A DNA stretch of 64,000 bases. It comes from Chloroflexota bacterium (GTDB taxonomy: Bacteria > Chloroflexota > Dehalococcoidia > Bin125). Every line of letters starts with the position of its first letter. Position 1 is the first letter of the stretch. The DNA lies in NCBI GenBank assembly GCA_028875225.1, contig JAPPFB010000020.1, positions 124,001 to 188,000 on the forward strand, read 5' to 3'. This document shows, in pieces, positions 24,279 to 34,055 of the stretch. The notes below the pieces were generated by a model. The model was not told the origin of the DNA. It did no database searches and worked only from the letters and a program-made list of their open reading frames with translations. The position numbers and the translations under genes are program-made.

Positions 24279-25073
24279 CTAGAGCCCCGCGATGAATGCG
24301 CTGACGGCGTCGGCGGCGGCCTGCGGACTCTCCAGCTCGACCAGGTGTCCGAGTCCGTCGAGCACCTGGAGCGTGCTATTGGGCAGGCTGGCGTCGTAGA
24401 CCTCGGCGACGCCGAGCGGCGTCACGCGGTCGTTCTCGCCCCAGAGCAGCAAGGTCGGCGTTTCGACCTCGGAGAGCAGGTGCGGCAGCTGGCGGTTGAA
24501 CATCCAGGGCTTCCAGGTGAGGCGCGCGGTCATCTCGCGGGAGAAGTCCCAGAGTTCCTTGAGTTCGGGCGCGGCTTCGTCGCCGAAGACTTCGGCGTAG
24601 GCCTCGTCGGAGGAGAAGCCGAGCTTCACGTACTCCTCGAACTCGTAGAAGATGACGTCGGCGATTTCGCCTTCCTCGGGCTGGACGCCGGCGGCACCGA
24701 CCAGGATGAGGCTGTCGAGTCCGTGCAGATGCATGGAGGCGAGTTCGGCCGCGACCCAGCCGCCGAAGCCGAGGCCGAGCAGGTGAGCGTCGGTGTCGAT
24801 GCCCATCTTGTGGATCGCGCTGTGCAGCATGATCGCGATGTCGCGCGGGTGGCGGGCCCAGGCCGGTCGCTCGGATTGTCCGTAGCCGGGCATGTCCATC
24901 ACGGTGACCGTGTGATTCTCGGCGAGGTGGTCGTAGAAGGGGATCCAGCCGGGCGAGCCGGTGGAGTGATGCAACACGACGATGTTGGGACCGCTGCCGT
25001 CCTGCAGCGCGTTCACTTTGAGTCCCGCGACCTCGGCTGCGATCTGGGTGTGTGTTTCAGCTTGTGTCGTCAT
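24279..25073 (-). CDS. Alpha/beta hydrolase-fold protein without nucleophile Ser
   Basis: A 264-residue alpha/beta hydrolase fold. The nucleophile elbow reads GLGFGG, so the position of the catalytic Ser is Gly102. The acid (GENDRVTP) and His (GLGHLVE) positions are kept, as is LHHSTGS near the oxyanion hole. The codons in this stretch read cleanly, so it is not a frameshift. AGGAG lies 8 nt upstream. Without a nucleophile it may act by general-base chemistry or be non-catalytic. It precedes the luciferase-like gene in the same direction, which suggests a shared substrate. Confidence 0.85.
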   Translation of the reverse strand: MTTQAETHTQIAAEVAGLKVNALQDGSGPNIVVLHHSTGSPGWIPFYDHLAENHTVTVMDMPGYGQSERPAWARHPRDIAIMLHSAIHKMGIDTDAHLLGLGFGGWVAAELASMHLHGLDSLILVGAAGVQPEEGEIADVIFYEFEEYVKLGFSSDEAYAEVFGDEAAPELKELWDFSREMTARLTWKPWMFNRQLPHLLSEVETPTLLLWGENDRVTPLGVAEVYDASLPNSTLQVLDGLGHLVELESPQAAADAVSAFIAGL

Positions 25074-25262
25074 ACACGTGCTCCTGAGAGTGCTGCTCTC
25101 GACATTGAGTCAACCTGGACGATGTTGGCCAGTTGGCCGTTCTCACGTTCGCGGCGCAACTAGTTAGGCGTAGGCTAAACGCCCGGCGCATCACGGGCAA
25201 CCAGAGACGCAAGCTTCGGACATGGAGTCAGATTCTACGCGCGGTCGTAGGATTGCAGCAGT

Positions 25263-28200
25263 ATGACTGGACTCTTTCGGCTGTTGCGATTGGCCGCGTT
25301 GCGCGAGTTGCGCGGCGGGTGGCTGTTGATGCTCGGTGCGGCGTCGCTGCTGATTATTGCCGCGGCGTTGGTCGCGCTGCCGCTGGTCTTTCGCGCGGCG
25401 TCCGCCGATCTGGCGCTGCAGGAGTTGATCGCGCAGACGCCGCGAGGCGCCACGTTCGGCGACCACGCCCGCGCGTTTCGGCCACCGGAAGCGGAGGACT
25501 TCCGGGCGGTCAACTCGACGGCGGAACGAATCCGGAACGAGCAGATTGGTCAGATCGACGGGTTGCTGGGCGACACCGGGCGCATCATTGAGACGCCGCG
25601 CAGCTTCGCCCGGTTCACCCGTCTGGACAACGGCATTGAGGAATCGCTGCTGGCCTACCTGATGACGTTCGACCAGCTCAAGGTGAATGCTCGGTTGGTG
25701 CGCGGCGAGTGGTCGCAAAACAGTGGCGAGGCGATGATCGGCGCCGAATTGGCCGAGGTGCTGAGCATTGATGTTGGCAGCGCAGTGACGTTTGCGGGTG
25801 ACCGACAGTTCGTGGTGACGGGAATTCTCGAGCCTGCGGCTGCGGACGTGACCCGAGTGCTGGCATTCCACTACACCGACACGTGGTTCGACCTGCAGAT
25901 CAACATCACGCAGGGAGGCGCGGAGGAACCGTACTTCGGGCTGTTCGTCGATCAGGCGGCGCTGGAACGGTTCGGGGCGCCGGTGACTCACCGGATGCGC
26001 ACCGAGATTCACACGGAGGCGTTGAACTCGGATCAGGTCGATCAGTCGATTGAGGCTCTGAGCTCGTGGCAGCAACAACTGAGCCGGCTGGAGGGCGGGT
26101 CGGCGGGCACGCTGCTCCTGGCGACGTTGCAGACGTTTGCGCGGCAGGCGCATTTTTCCGCCGGTCAATCGCTGCTCGCGGGCTTGCAGATTGCGGCCGT
26201 CGCGATGTTCGGTGTGGCGCTGGTGGGACGAGTGATGGCGCAGCGCACGCGGGTCGATCGCGAGCGTCTGGCGGCGCGCGGCGCGCGTCCATGGCAGCAA
26301 GCGGGGGCGCAGGCGGTCCTGGGAGCGGTCGCGGCGGTTCCGGCGGCGGTGCTGGGCGCGCCGCTGGCCGCGTTCGCGCTGAGCCACGCCGGCCGGCTGG
26401 AGGCGGTGGCCCGAGTCTCGGGCGGGGAGCCGTTCGAAACGCGACTGACGTGGGAAGCGTGGGCGCTAGCGGTCGCGGGCGCGGTGATCGCCTGGGTCGC
26501 TTTTGCCGCGCCCGCCTGGTTCGACTCGCGGCGACGTGAGAATCAGCGAGTCGCCGCAGGACGTCCCCAACGCCAATCGCTGGTCCAGCGCGCCTGGCTG
26601 GATGTCGCGCTGCTGGTGCTGGCGGCGGTGCTGTTCCTACAGTTCGAGACGGAAGCATCGGGAGGAGCGCTGGCGGCATTCGAGTCGGGCGGGATGAATC
26701 CGGTATTGATGCTCAGTCCCGGGTTGCTCCTGCTCGGGGCGGCGTTGACGATCATGCGTCTGGCGCCGCGGGTCTGGGGGCTGGCCGCGACGGCGCTCTC
26801 GCGCGCGCCGATTCCCTCGTGGTCGTATCTGGGGGTGCTGAATGTCGCTCGCAATCCGACGGGCCCGATGCTCCTGACCGCGCTGGTTGCGTTCATTACG
26901 GCGGTCGGTCTGATTTCCGCCACCTATGCCTCGACGATTCGCAGCGTGGAACGTACGAGAATCGAGTATGAGGTTGGCTCGGACGTGCGCGGCGTGTCGA
27001 TCGGCAGCAACCTGGGCAACTCGACGATCGCCAGGGTGACCGAGCCGCTCGAACGTCGTGAGGGCATCAACGCGGGCGCGGCGTATCGGGGGATTGGCTC
27101 GATCGGTGGAGATCGCGAGGGCAGCCGGGTGATCATGCTGGGCCTGGAAGTGGATCGGCTGACCGAGACGGCCAGCCTGGACGACGATCTGCTGGGCATG
27201 CCGGCCGAGGAGTTGCTCACGGCGATCGCGCGCGAGAAGGGACGGGTCGGGCAGCAACTGCCGGAGGGGGCCGAGGCGCTGAATGTCGAGGTGCGGAGCG
27301 ATCCCGGCAACAGCAACATTGAACTGGGAGCGCGGGTCCTGGACGGCAACGGCCAGGTACACGTGCGACCGTTTCGGACCGGCACCACGTCAACGGTCGG
27401 CGGGGAAGCCACGGTGATGCGCGCGCCGCTCAACGGACTGGCCCAACCAGTGCGCCTGGCCGCGATCATCCTCAGGCCGCAGGCCCGCGTCGTGCGCGCG
27501 CCGACGGGGACGTTGTTTCTGTCGGGGCTCACCGCCGAGGTCGACGGAGCCACGGTCGATGTCGATACGTTTGACGCGGACGGGCCGTGGATCTCGGCAT
27601 CGGGCGGGGCGGGCGAGGACCGGATTGAGTTCGTTGACGGCGACCTTCGCTACCACTGGTCCCGGCTGGCGGCCAGCGACGAACGGATCATCGTGCGCGA
27701 GTCGCCCAATTTGCCGGTCAATGCGGCCATGGATCGCACGTCGATGGAGACGGCCGGCCTCAGCGTCGGCGATGTGCTTCCGATTGAACTGAACAATGCC
27801 AGCATTCCGGTGCGAGTCAGAGCGGCGGTTGACTACTTTCCGACCCTCAATCCGGCCCAGGGTGGATTTCTGATTGCGGACATCCTGGCCTTGCGCAGCG
27901 CGGCGCTGGTCGCAGCGGTGCGTGCGGTGTTGCCGATCACTGAAGTCTGGGCTGCGACCGAAAGTCCCGCCGGGAGGCTGGTCGCGAACCAGTTGATGGA
28001 CCAGGTCTACCTGGCGAGCACCGTGTTTGACGCCGAGGCGGGAATCGCCGCCGCGGAGCAGGATCCGTTCCGCGCCGGGGGCGCGGCGGCGCTGTTCGTG
28101 GTTGGATTCATTGGCCTGCTGATCGTCGGTTCGGCCGCGTTGATCTTCACGCTCGCCGCGGTCGGTGGAGAGCGCGCTCGAGAGTTCGCCCTGATGCGCA

Positions 28201-28505
28201 CGGTCGGCGCCGGACGCGGCGGACTGATCGGCCAGGCAGCGGTGGAGGTCGGGCTGGTTCTGGCCGCGGGGGTAGCGCTGGGCTTCGGGCTGGGTCGTGC
28301 GATCGCCGGCGCGCTGCTCGCCTTCCTGGATGTGACGTCGGCGGGGCTCGCCGCGGCGCCGCCGACGGTGCTGTCGATTGACTGGGTGCTGGCGGGGATC
28401 GGGGTGGCGGTCATCGTTGGTTGCGCGATTCTCGGCACGACCGCGATCTCCCGCTGGGCCACGGGGCAGGAAGCTGCTCCACTGCTTCGCGAGGGCGCAG
28501 ACTGA
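25263..28505 (+). CDS. Large FtsX/MacB-type ABC permease (first of two)
   Basis: A 1080-residue permease. It has an N-terminal membrane segment (about 20-40), a long extracytoplasmic region, a central block of membrane segments (about 300-560), a second large extracytoplasmic region and a C-terminal FtsX-like block (about 930-1070, with FTLAAVGGERAREFALMRTVGAGR). This double-size layout is typical of actinobacterial and chloroflexal lipoprotein or peptide exporters. The stop codon overlaps the start of the next permease by one base (TGATG). No ATPase gene adjoins. Confidence 0.88.
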   Translation: MTGLFRLLRLAALRELRGGWLLMLGAASLLIIAAALVALPLVFRAASADLALQELIAQTPRGATFGDHARAFRPPEAEDFRAVNSTAERIRNEQIGQIDGLLGDTGRIIETPRSFARFTRLDNGIEESLLAYLMTFDQLKVNARLVRGEWSQNSGEAMIGAELAEVLSIDVGSAVTFAGDRQFVVTGILEPAAADVTRVLAFHYTDTWFDLQINITQGGAEEPYFGLFVDQAALERFGAPVTHRMRTEIHTEALNSDQVDQSIEALSSWQQQLSRLEGGSAGTLLLATLQTFARQAHFSAGQSLLAGLQIAAVAMFGVALVGRVMAQRTRVDRERLAARGARPWQQAGAQAVLGAVAAVPAAVLGAPLAAFALSHAGRLEAVARVSGGEPFETRLTWEAWALAVAGAVIAWVAFAAPAWFDSRRRENQRVAAGRPQRQSLVQRAWLDVALLVLAAVLFLQFETEASGGALAAFESGGMNPVLMLSPGLLLLGAALTIMRLAPRVWGLAATALSRAPIPSWSYLGVLNVARNPTGPMLLTALVAFITAVGLISATYASTIRSVERTRIEYEVGSDVRGVSIGSNLGNSTIARVTEPLERREGINAGAAYRGIGSIGGDREGSRVIMLGLEVDRLTETASLDDDLLGMPAEELLTAIAREKGRVGQQLPEGAEALNVEVRSDPGNSNIELGARVLDGNGQVHVRPFRTGTTSTVGGEATVMRAPLNGLAQPVRLAAIILRPQARVVRAPTGTLFLSGLTAEVDGATVDVDTFDADGPWISASGGAGEDRIEFVDGDLRYHWSRLAASDERIIVRESPNLPVNAAMDRTSMETAGLSVGDVLPIELNNASIPVRVRAAVDYFPTLNPAQGGFLIADILALRSAALVAAVRAVLPITEVWAATESPAGRLVANQLMDQVYLASTVFDAEAGIAAAEQDPFRAGGAAALFVVGFIGLLIVGSAALIFTLAAVGGERAREFALMRTVGAGRGGLIGQAAVEVGLVLAAGVALGFGLGRAIAGALLAFLDVTSAGLAAAPPTVLSIDWVLAGIGVAVIVGCAILGTTAISRWATGQEAAPLLREGAD

Positions 28506-31500
28506 TGGCGCAACGACCAGAGGCGGCGCGCGGCGAGACTGCCCGGGAACTGGCGCTGCTGGCGATCCGACGGATTATGTCCGCGCCGCGACTGTCGGCG
28601 GTGCTACTGCTGGGAGCGTTGCTGGCCGTGGGTCTGGCGAGCAGCGCGCCGGTCTTCATCGAGGCAGTCCGCGACCTGGGCCTGCGGCAGACCCTGGCCG
28701 ACGCCGAGCCGTCCGAGCTCGACCTTCGTTTCGTCCAAACCAATGTCACCGCGGACCGGAAATCCGTCGATGCGGTCGAATCGGTCATCAGGAACGAGGT
28801 CGGGTCGGCCGCCGACACGCTGGTGGTCGGACGGATGACTTCGATTCGGTCGGGCGGCTACGTCTTGCGAACCGACGACCAGCCATTCGATCCGCCCGAC
28901 GCCGACCACGCCACGTTCGTGGCGCAGAGCGATATCGACGCGACCTCGGAGATTGTGGAGGGACGGGCTCCGGCCGACGCGCCGGACGTGCTCGAAGTGG
29001 CGGTTGAGGTCAACCAGGCGCAGGTGTTCGGCCTACAGGTTGGCGATGAACTGCTGGCACAACCATTCTGGCTCGGTTTGCAACACGAGACCCGGGTCAG
29101 GATCGTTGGAACCATCTCCCCTTCGGTCGACGGGCGACGCTGGTCAACGCTTGATCCTGTCTATCTGCCGATCGCGGCGCAGGACACCGAGCTGCGCTTC
29201 TGGACCACGCGTGACGGGATCCTGGGCATCCTGTCCGATCAGTCGCCGACGCTGCGACTCACACTGTTGCAACGGTTCCGCACCGATCTGCTCGGCGCGT
29301 CGGCGGCCGAGGCGTCGGCGGCGGCCGACGCGCTCGAACGGATGACCCGCCGGATTGCGCAACAGCTTGAGGGCGTCCAGCAGGAGACGGCGCTGGTCGA
29401 CACGTTGACCGGGTTCCGCCAACGGTTCCAATTCGCGCAGTCGACGTTGCTGATGATTGTGCTTCAGCTGGTCGGCGCGGTGCTGGTCTACGCAGTGGTC
29501 GCGGCGTCGATGCTGGCCGAGCAGCGCACGGAGGACACAGCCTGGTTGCGTTCGAGAGGAGCTCGCCAGCGCGACGTCGCGTTGCTGCATATCGTCGAAG
29601 CGGCATTCCTGACTGCCCCGGCGATCGCGCTGGGTCCACTGATTGGAATGGGACTGGTCAGCCTGCTGGGATTCGTCCCGCCGTTCGACGAGGCGCTCGC
29701 CGGGACCGGCCATGGTCCATTCCTGCCGGTGTCACTGCCGGCCGAGGCCTGGTACCTGGCGGTCGGCGCGGGTGCGCTGGCGCTGCTCGCGCAGGCCATT
29801 CCGACCTACCGGGCCACGCGCCAAACGATGGTGACCACACGGCGAGAACGGGGTCGGCCACCCTCCTCGTGGACCCAGCGCGCGCTGATCGACGCCGCCG
29901 TGGCCGCGCTTGGCGCGTTGCTGATCTTCGAACTGCAATGGGCCGGCGATCCAATCGACTCGCCCCTGGTCGGCGAGACGCGGCTCGACTGGTTGGCCGT
30001 AGCGACGCCCACGGTGCTGCTCTTCGTGGTCGGACTGATCGTGCTGCGGCTGTTCCCGCCGCTGATGCGGGCGCTGGCGAGGTTCGCGTCTCCATGGCGC
30101 TCGCTGACGCTGCTGCTCGGCGCCTGGTATCTGGGCCGCACACCGACGCACTATGCCCGCACCGTGCTGTTGCTGACCATCGCCGGAGCCCTGGCCGTCT
30201 TCGCCGCCTCATTCCGGACCACGCTGGACACGTCCTACGACGACCGGGCGCTGCATGCGGTTGGCGCATCGGTACGTGTCACCGAACCGTTCTCGGAGAT
30301 CATCCCCTACGAGGAAATTGAAGCCGAGAGCGGCGCATCGGTAGCGCAGATCAAGCGAATCGTGGGCGCCTTCGATGGCGATGAAGAGTCGGGCCGGCTG
30401 CAGGTTGCGGCGATTGATTCGCTGGTGGTCGCGGATCAGCTGGCGGAGCGGAACGTCGAGTGGGCATTGCCGCCAAGCGATTTGAGAGGAATCGCCGTCC
30501 CGACCAGCGAAGTCCAGGGTTCGTTGATTGAGGACTTCGGGGGCCGACTCGAACTGCAGATTGCGGTCGCCCAGCTGGTTCAGGAGACGGCGGTGGGCGT
30601 CAAGCTGCAGGACGCCCTGGGACGCTACTGGTGGTACACAATCGACACGCTCAGCCCCGGCCAGATCCAGCAAGAGACAGAAGACGGCCCCGAGTGGTTG
30701 ACGCTGTCCACCAGGTTGACGGATGAGCCGACCGCGTTTCTGCCGCTGGAGGGCGCGCGGCTGATCCAGGGGCAGAGCCGGTTCAGCCCAACCGTGGCCG
30801 AGCGACCAGTCGCACCGCTGAGACTGGTATCGCTCGACCTCGCGCTGACCCGAGCCGCGGGCGAGATCTGGATTGGCCACCTGACCTACGAACGGCGCGG
30901 AGAGACACAGATCCTGGCCGATTTCAGCTCGGGACGCTGGGAGGCGACGCCATTGGAAGTCGGCGAAGAACCGCTCGACTTTTTCGTCATGAGCGACGCG
31001 GGAGCGCGATATCGCTGGAATGCCACTCCTTCTTCGTTGCGCGGCGTGCGCTACATCGCCGAGCGAGCGCCCTTGCCGGCCCTGTTCTCTGCCCAGGCCA
31101 TGCAGCAGGGCCGACTCAACGTCGGCGAAACGGTGAAGTTGCGCATCGGTCCCTCGTCGATGACCTTCCTCGTCGTCGGCGACTTCGAGACGTTCCCCGG
31201 ATACGACTCTCAGCGCGACGATCCGCTGATCCTGATTGATCGAGCAGCGTTCATTGAACGGCTCTACGGCAGCGCGGCGGCAGGCGTGGCACTGGCCGTC
31301 AGCGATGAGCTGTGGACGTCGGCGCCACTGGATCGATGGCACGGCCTGTTGGAGCAGCACGAAGTGCCGCTGGAAGGCGACGGGATCACCACGGTCGAGA
31401 GCGCGCGCGACGAGTTCTCTGCCGATCCGTTAATCGTCGCGTCGTGGAATGGCGTGTTCATCGGCGCATTGGCCGCCGTCGCGATCGCCGCCGCGTTCGG

Positions 31501-31864
31501 TCTGGTCGTGCTGACCGCCGTCACGGCTCAGGCGCGAACGGTCGAGTTTGCCGTTTGCCAGAGCGTGGGAATGAGCATGCGCCAGATCCTCGGACTGATC
31601 GCATTGGAACAGCTGATCGTGATCGGGATCGGGCTCGGGGCCGGTTTGATCGTCGGCACGCAGTCGGGAACCGTGTTGTTGGACTTCTTCGCCCTGACGC
31701 CGGATGGCCGCGACGTCGTGCCGCCGCTGGAGTTTATCATCGACTGGCCGGTGGTCGGGATCCTGTTCGGCGCGTTGTCCGGCCTGTTCGCCCTCAACCT
31801 GGGCGCCTTCCTCTGGTTCCTGCGACGGATCGAACTGCATGGGGCGCTTCGGCTCGCGGCGTGA
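28505..31864 (+). CDS. Large FtsX/MacB-type ABC permease (second of two)
   Basis: A 1119-residue paralogue in layout of the preceding permease. It has an N-terminal TM, a large periplasmic-type domain, a central TM group (about 310-590) with EQRTEDTAWLRSRGARQRDVALL, a second extracellular part and a C-terminal FtsX block (TVEFAVCQSVGMSMRQILGLI). ATG at 28505 overlaps the preceding TGA, so the two are translationally coupled and probably form a heterodimer. An ATP-binding subunit must be encoded elsewhere. Confidence 0.88.
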   Translation: MAQRPEAARGETARELALLAIRRIMSAPRLSAVLLLGALLAVGLASSAPVFIEAVRDLGLRQTLADAEPSELDLRFVQTNVTADRKSVDAVESVIRNEVGSAADTLVVGRMTSIRSGGYVLRTDDQPFDPPDADHATFVAQSDIDATSEIVEGRAPADAPDVLEVAVEVNQAQVFGLQVGDELLAQPFWLGLQHETRVRIVGTISPSVDGRRWSTLDPVYLPIAAQDTELRFWTTRDGILGILSDQSPTLRLTLLQRFRTDLLGASAAEASAAADALERMTRRIAQQLEGVQQETALVDTLTGFRQRFQFAQSTLLMIVLQLVGAVLVYAVVAASMLAEQRTEDTAWLRSRGARQRDVALLHIVEAAFLTAPAIALGPLIGMGLVSLLGFVPPFDEALAGTGHGPFLPVSLPAEAWYLAVGAGALALLAQAIPTYRATRQTMVTTRRERGRPPSSWTQRALIDAAVAALGALLIFELQWAGDPIDSPLVGETRLDWLAVATPTVLLFVVGLIVLRLFPPLMRALARFASPWRSLTLLLGAWYLGRTPTHYARTVLLLTIAGALAVFAASFRTTLDTSYDDRALHAVGASVRVTEPFSEIIPYEEIEAESGASVAQIKRIVGAFDGDEESGRLQVAAIDSLVVADQLAERNVEWALPPSDLRGIAVPTSEVQGSLIEDFGGRLELQIAVAQLVQETAVGVKLQDALGRYWWYTIDTLSPGQIQQETEDGPEWLTLSTRLTDEPTAFLPLEGARLIQGQSRFSPTVAERPVAPLRLVSLDLALTRAAGEIWIGHLTYERRGETQILADFSSGRWEATPLEVGEEPLDFFVMSDAGARYRWNATPSSLRGVRYIAERAPLPALFSAQAMQQGRLNVGETVKLRIGPSSMTFLVVGDFETFPGYDSQRDDPLILIDRAAFIERLYGSAAAGVALAVSDELWTSAPLDRWHGLLEQHEVPLEGDGITTVESARDEFSADPLIVASWNGVFIGALAAVAIAAAFGLVVLTAVTAQARTVEFAVCQSVGMSMRQILGLIALEQLIVIGIGLGAGLIVGTQSGTVLLDFFALTPDGRDVVPPLEFIIDWPVVGILFGALSGLFALNLGAFLWFLRRIELHGALRLAA

Positions 31865-31866
31865 GT

Positions 31867-31922
31867 GCCCCCCTCTGTCGCTATGCGACATCTCCCCCCA
31901 GCGCGTTGGGGGTGAGAGGGGA
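31867..31922. terminator. Repeat B copy after the permease operon
   Basis: CCCCCCTCTGTCGCTATGCGACATCTCCCCCC followed by GGGGGTGAGAGGGG. A TGTCGC/GCGACA hairpin lies beside a CTCCCCC/GGGGG stem, starting 2 bp after the stop codon and ending just before the convergent DUF4389 stop. Confidence 0.6.
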
Positions 31923-31931
31923 AACGGCGTC

Positions 31932-32501
31932 CTAGCCGAGGCGGAATGGGGGGTAGCGGTCGGTGATCAGCAGGAAGGCGTAGGCCTCGACGCGGAGAAT
32001 CCAGCGCTCGGCGTTGAGCATGAACGTGAACAGCAGGCGAGGATACTGGCCGGTGAAGAGGATCGCGACCCAGGCGATCAAAACGGCGAAGGTTTGCAGC
32101 GTCAGCATCAGGTTGATCACGATGAAGTGGGGAATCGCCAGGAACCACTTGACCAGCGGCAGCCAGCGGTTGAGTTGCGCGGCGTCGGGATAGTCGAGGT
32201 CGAGCCTGACCGACTGCTCGTCGTCGGTAGAGGGATACTCGTCTGTCATCAGGTTCAGGTAGGCATTGACGCGATTGCGTAGGCGAGCCATCTCGAGGTT
32301 GAAATCGAACCACCAGCGCGGATACTTGCGCCGCACGACCAGCATGAGCGCGACCGGCATGCAGAGCATCGGCGGGATGAACGAGACCAGCACAACGATC
32401 GGAATCGCCAGGATCGGTCGCAGCAGCGTCGAGATTCTGTCGAGCGACTGCGGATACTCGATCTCCAGGCGGGCCGGATAGTCGTCGACGGTGCGTTGCA
32501 T
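31932..32501 (-). CDS. DUF4389 membrane protein
   Basis: A 189-residue integral membrane protein with two DUF4389-like halves. Each has the pattern YP..L.R...LL.P...IP followed by a hydrophobic helix and KYPRWWFDF / QYPRLLFTF. Four membrane helices are likely. GGGAG lies 8 nt upstream. The family has no known activity. Confidence 0.88.
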   Translation of the reverse strand: MQRTVDDYPARLEIEYPQSLDRISTLLRPILAIPIVVLVSFIPPMLCMPVALMLVVRRKYPRWWFDFNLEMARLRNRVNAYLNLMTDEYPSTDDEQSVRLDLDYPDAAQLNRWLPLVKWFLAIPHFIVINLMLTLQTFAVLIAWVAILFTGQYPRLLFTFMLNAERWILRVEAYAFLLITDRYPPFRLG

Positions 32502-32581
32502 GACGAATCTCCCAACGAACTCGGGAACGCGGGGCCGGTGATCGCAGGTTATCGATTATGGCAAGCAGGCGGAGTCGGGGT

Positions 32582-33136
32582 TCACGGGACGATCCCGAGT
32601 GTTCGCTGGATCTGCCGGACATGGAACAGCTGATGGTCGGCGGCGGTCAGCGCGATCGTGCGCAAGGACATGTCCAGCACGTCGCCGTCCAGCTCGAAGT
32701 TGGCCGGCTCGCGCAGGTGGTCGGGAGAGAGATCGGCGAGCAAGCGTTCGGTGTCTTCGCGGACGCTGGTCAACGCCCAGCGCAGCTCCGGCAGCGAGGC
32801 CTCGGATTCGGTATCCGGCAGGGTGACGCCGCCGACCCTGGGGATTGGCAGGTGCGGAGCGACCTCGCGGCGCAGGAGCATGAGCTGCGGATGCAGCCAG
32901 CGTTCGGAGTGGACGAGATGGAGCAGGATTTCTCGGACCGACCACTCGCCCTCGCCGAGACGCTCGCAGAGTTGCTCGTCTCCGCACATGTCGAGCAACG
33001 CCCGCAACTCGTCGAAGTTCTGCTCGAGCGCGGCCCGGACGTTTACAAAATCAGCGATGATGTTTACCTCAACCGGTATCCAACGTGAGGGCCGTCGCGC
33101 ACAGTGTCGATGAACGGCGGCGGCGGGACAACTCAC
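32582..33136 (-). CDS. DinB-like four-helix protein
   Basis: A DinB/YfiT-type helical bundle. Metal-site-like His are present in REILLHLVHSERW and AADHQLFHVRQIQR. The domain proper starts at VNIIADFVNVRAALEQNFDEL, but no ATG precedes it closely. The nearest accepted initiator in frame is GTG at 33136. A GAGG five bases before an ATC codon at the domain edge (about 33061-33073) hints at a non-standard start. Function is unknown; DinB members are often thiol-dependent transferases. Confidence 0.75.
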   Translation of the reverse strand: MSCPAAAVHRHCARRPSRWIPVEVNIIADFVNVRAALEQNFDELRALLDMCGDEQLCERLGEGEWSVREILLHLVHSERWLHPQLMLLRREVAPHLPIPRVGGVTLPDTESEASLPELRWALTSVREDTERLLADLSPDHLREPANFELDGDVLDMSLRTIALTAADHQLFHVRQIQRTLGIVP

Positions 33137-33167
33137 TGACCAACGAACGCAGAAGGCGGTCGGCCTG

Positions 33168-34052
33168 ATGGCCAGAGTGCGTGAGATCCCGTCGCGGTCC
33201 GAACAGCTCGCGCTCGAACCCACGATCGCTTCGGAGCACCGCGCCGAACTCGCGAGGGGCGCGGCCGAATGGGACGCGAAGCAGTTCTTCGACGCGCACG
33301 AGACCTGGGAAGAGATCTGGCAGGTCGAGCGCCGCCCGATTCGCAGCTTCTACCAGGGACTGATCCTGATGGCGGCCGGCCTGCACCACTGGACGGGCAC
33401 GCACCGGCCTCGCGGGGTCCGAATCAAGCTGTCTTCGGGTATTGAACGCCTGGCGCCGTATGCGCCGTCGTATCTGGGGGTGGATGTGTCGACGATGGTG
33501 GCGGATGCGGCGGCCCTGCTGCGTCAGGCGCCCGAGAGTTCAGCTGCGTTGGCAGACACGCAGCTGGATTCCTTTCCGCCATTCCGTTGGACCGCGACGG
33601 ATGGCGAGCGGCTCGGAGCCCTGCGTGTGCGGCGACTGCGCGCGGCGGCGCAGTTGCCCACACGCGGCTCCGAGCTGTCTTCCGGTCTCGACCTGTACGC
33701 CGAGCTGTCAGAGCTGGGCGGATCGTTGCAGCTTACGCAGATGCCGCAGCCGGTGCCGACCGGCATTGCCTGCGCGCCTCCCTCGGGGCACGAGATCCAG
33801 ATCCGGCCGCGGTCCGGCTTGACTCGCCGAGGTGTCGAGATTGGCTGGGGCACAGTCGACGCGGACTATCGCGGCGAACTGCTGGTCTCGATGTCGCTGC
33901 GCGGCCCGGCTGGGCGCGGATACCGGATTGAGCACGGCGACCGGATTGCGCAACTCGTGGTCGCTCCGGTCGCGTTCACCGAGGTCGAAGAAGTGGACGA
34001 ACTGGACGACACCGCTCGCGGCGCCGGTGGGTTCGGTTCGACGGGCCGCTGA
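33168..34052 (+). CDS. dut: DUF309-dUTPase fusion
   Basis: A 294-residue two-domain protein. The N-terminal part (about 25-120) is a DUF309 domain (FFDAHETWEEIW at 40-51, FYQGLILMAAGLHH at 61-74). The C-terminal part (about 150-294) is a trimeric-type dUTPase with all five motifs: SSGLDLYA (171-178), RSGL (215-218), GTVDADYRGE (228-237), GDRIAQLVV (257-265) and RGAGGFGSTG (284-293). It should hydrolyse dUTP to dUMP. No stop or frameshift separates the parts. The CrcB gene starts 4 bp after its stop. Confidence 0.88.
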   Translation: MARVREIPSRSEQLALEPTIASEHRAELARGAAEWDAKQFFDAHETWEEIWQVERRPIRSFYQGLILMAAGLHHWTGTHRPRGVRIKLSSGIERLAPYAPSYLGVDVSTMVADAAALLRQAPESSAALADTQLDSFPPFRWTATDGERLGALRVRRLRAAAQLPTRGSELSSGLDLYAELSELGGSLQLTQMPQPVPTGIACAPPSGHEIQIRPRSGLTRRGVEIGWGTVDADYRGELLVSMSLRGPAGRGYRIEHGDRIAQLVVAPVAFTEVEEVDELDDTARGAGGFGSTGR

Positions 34053-34055
34053 TCC

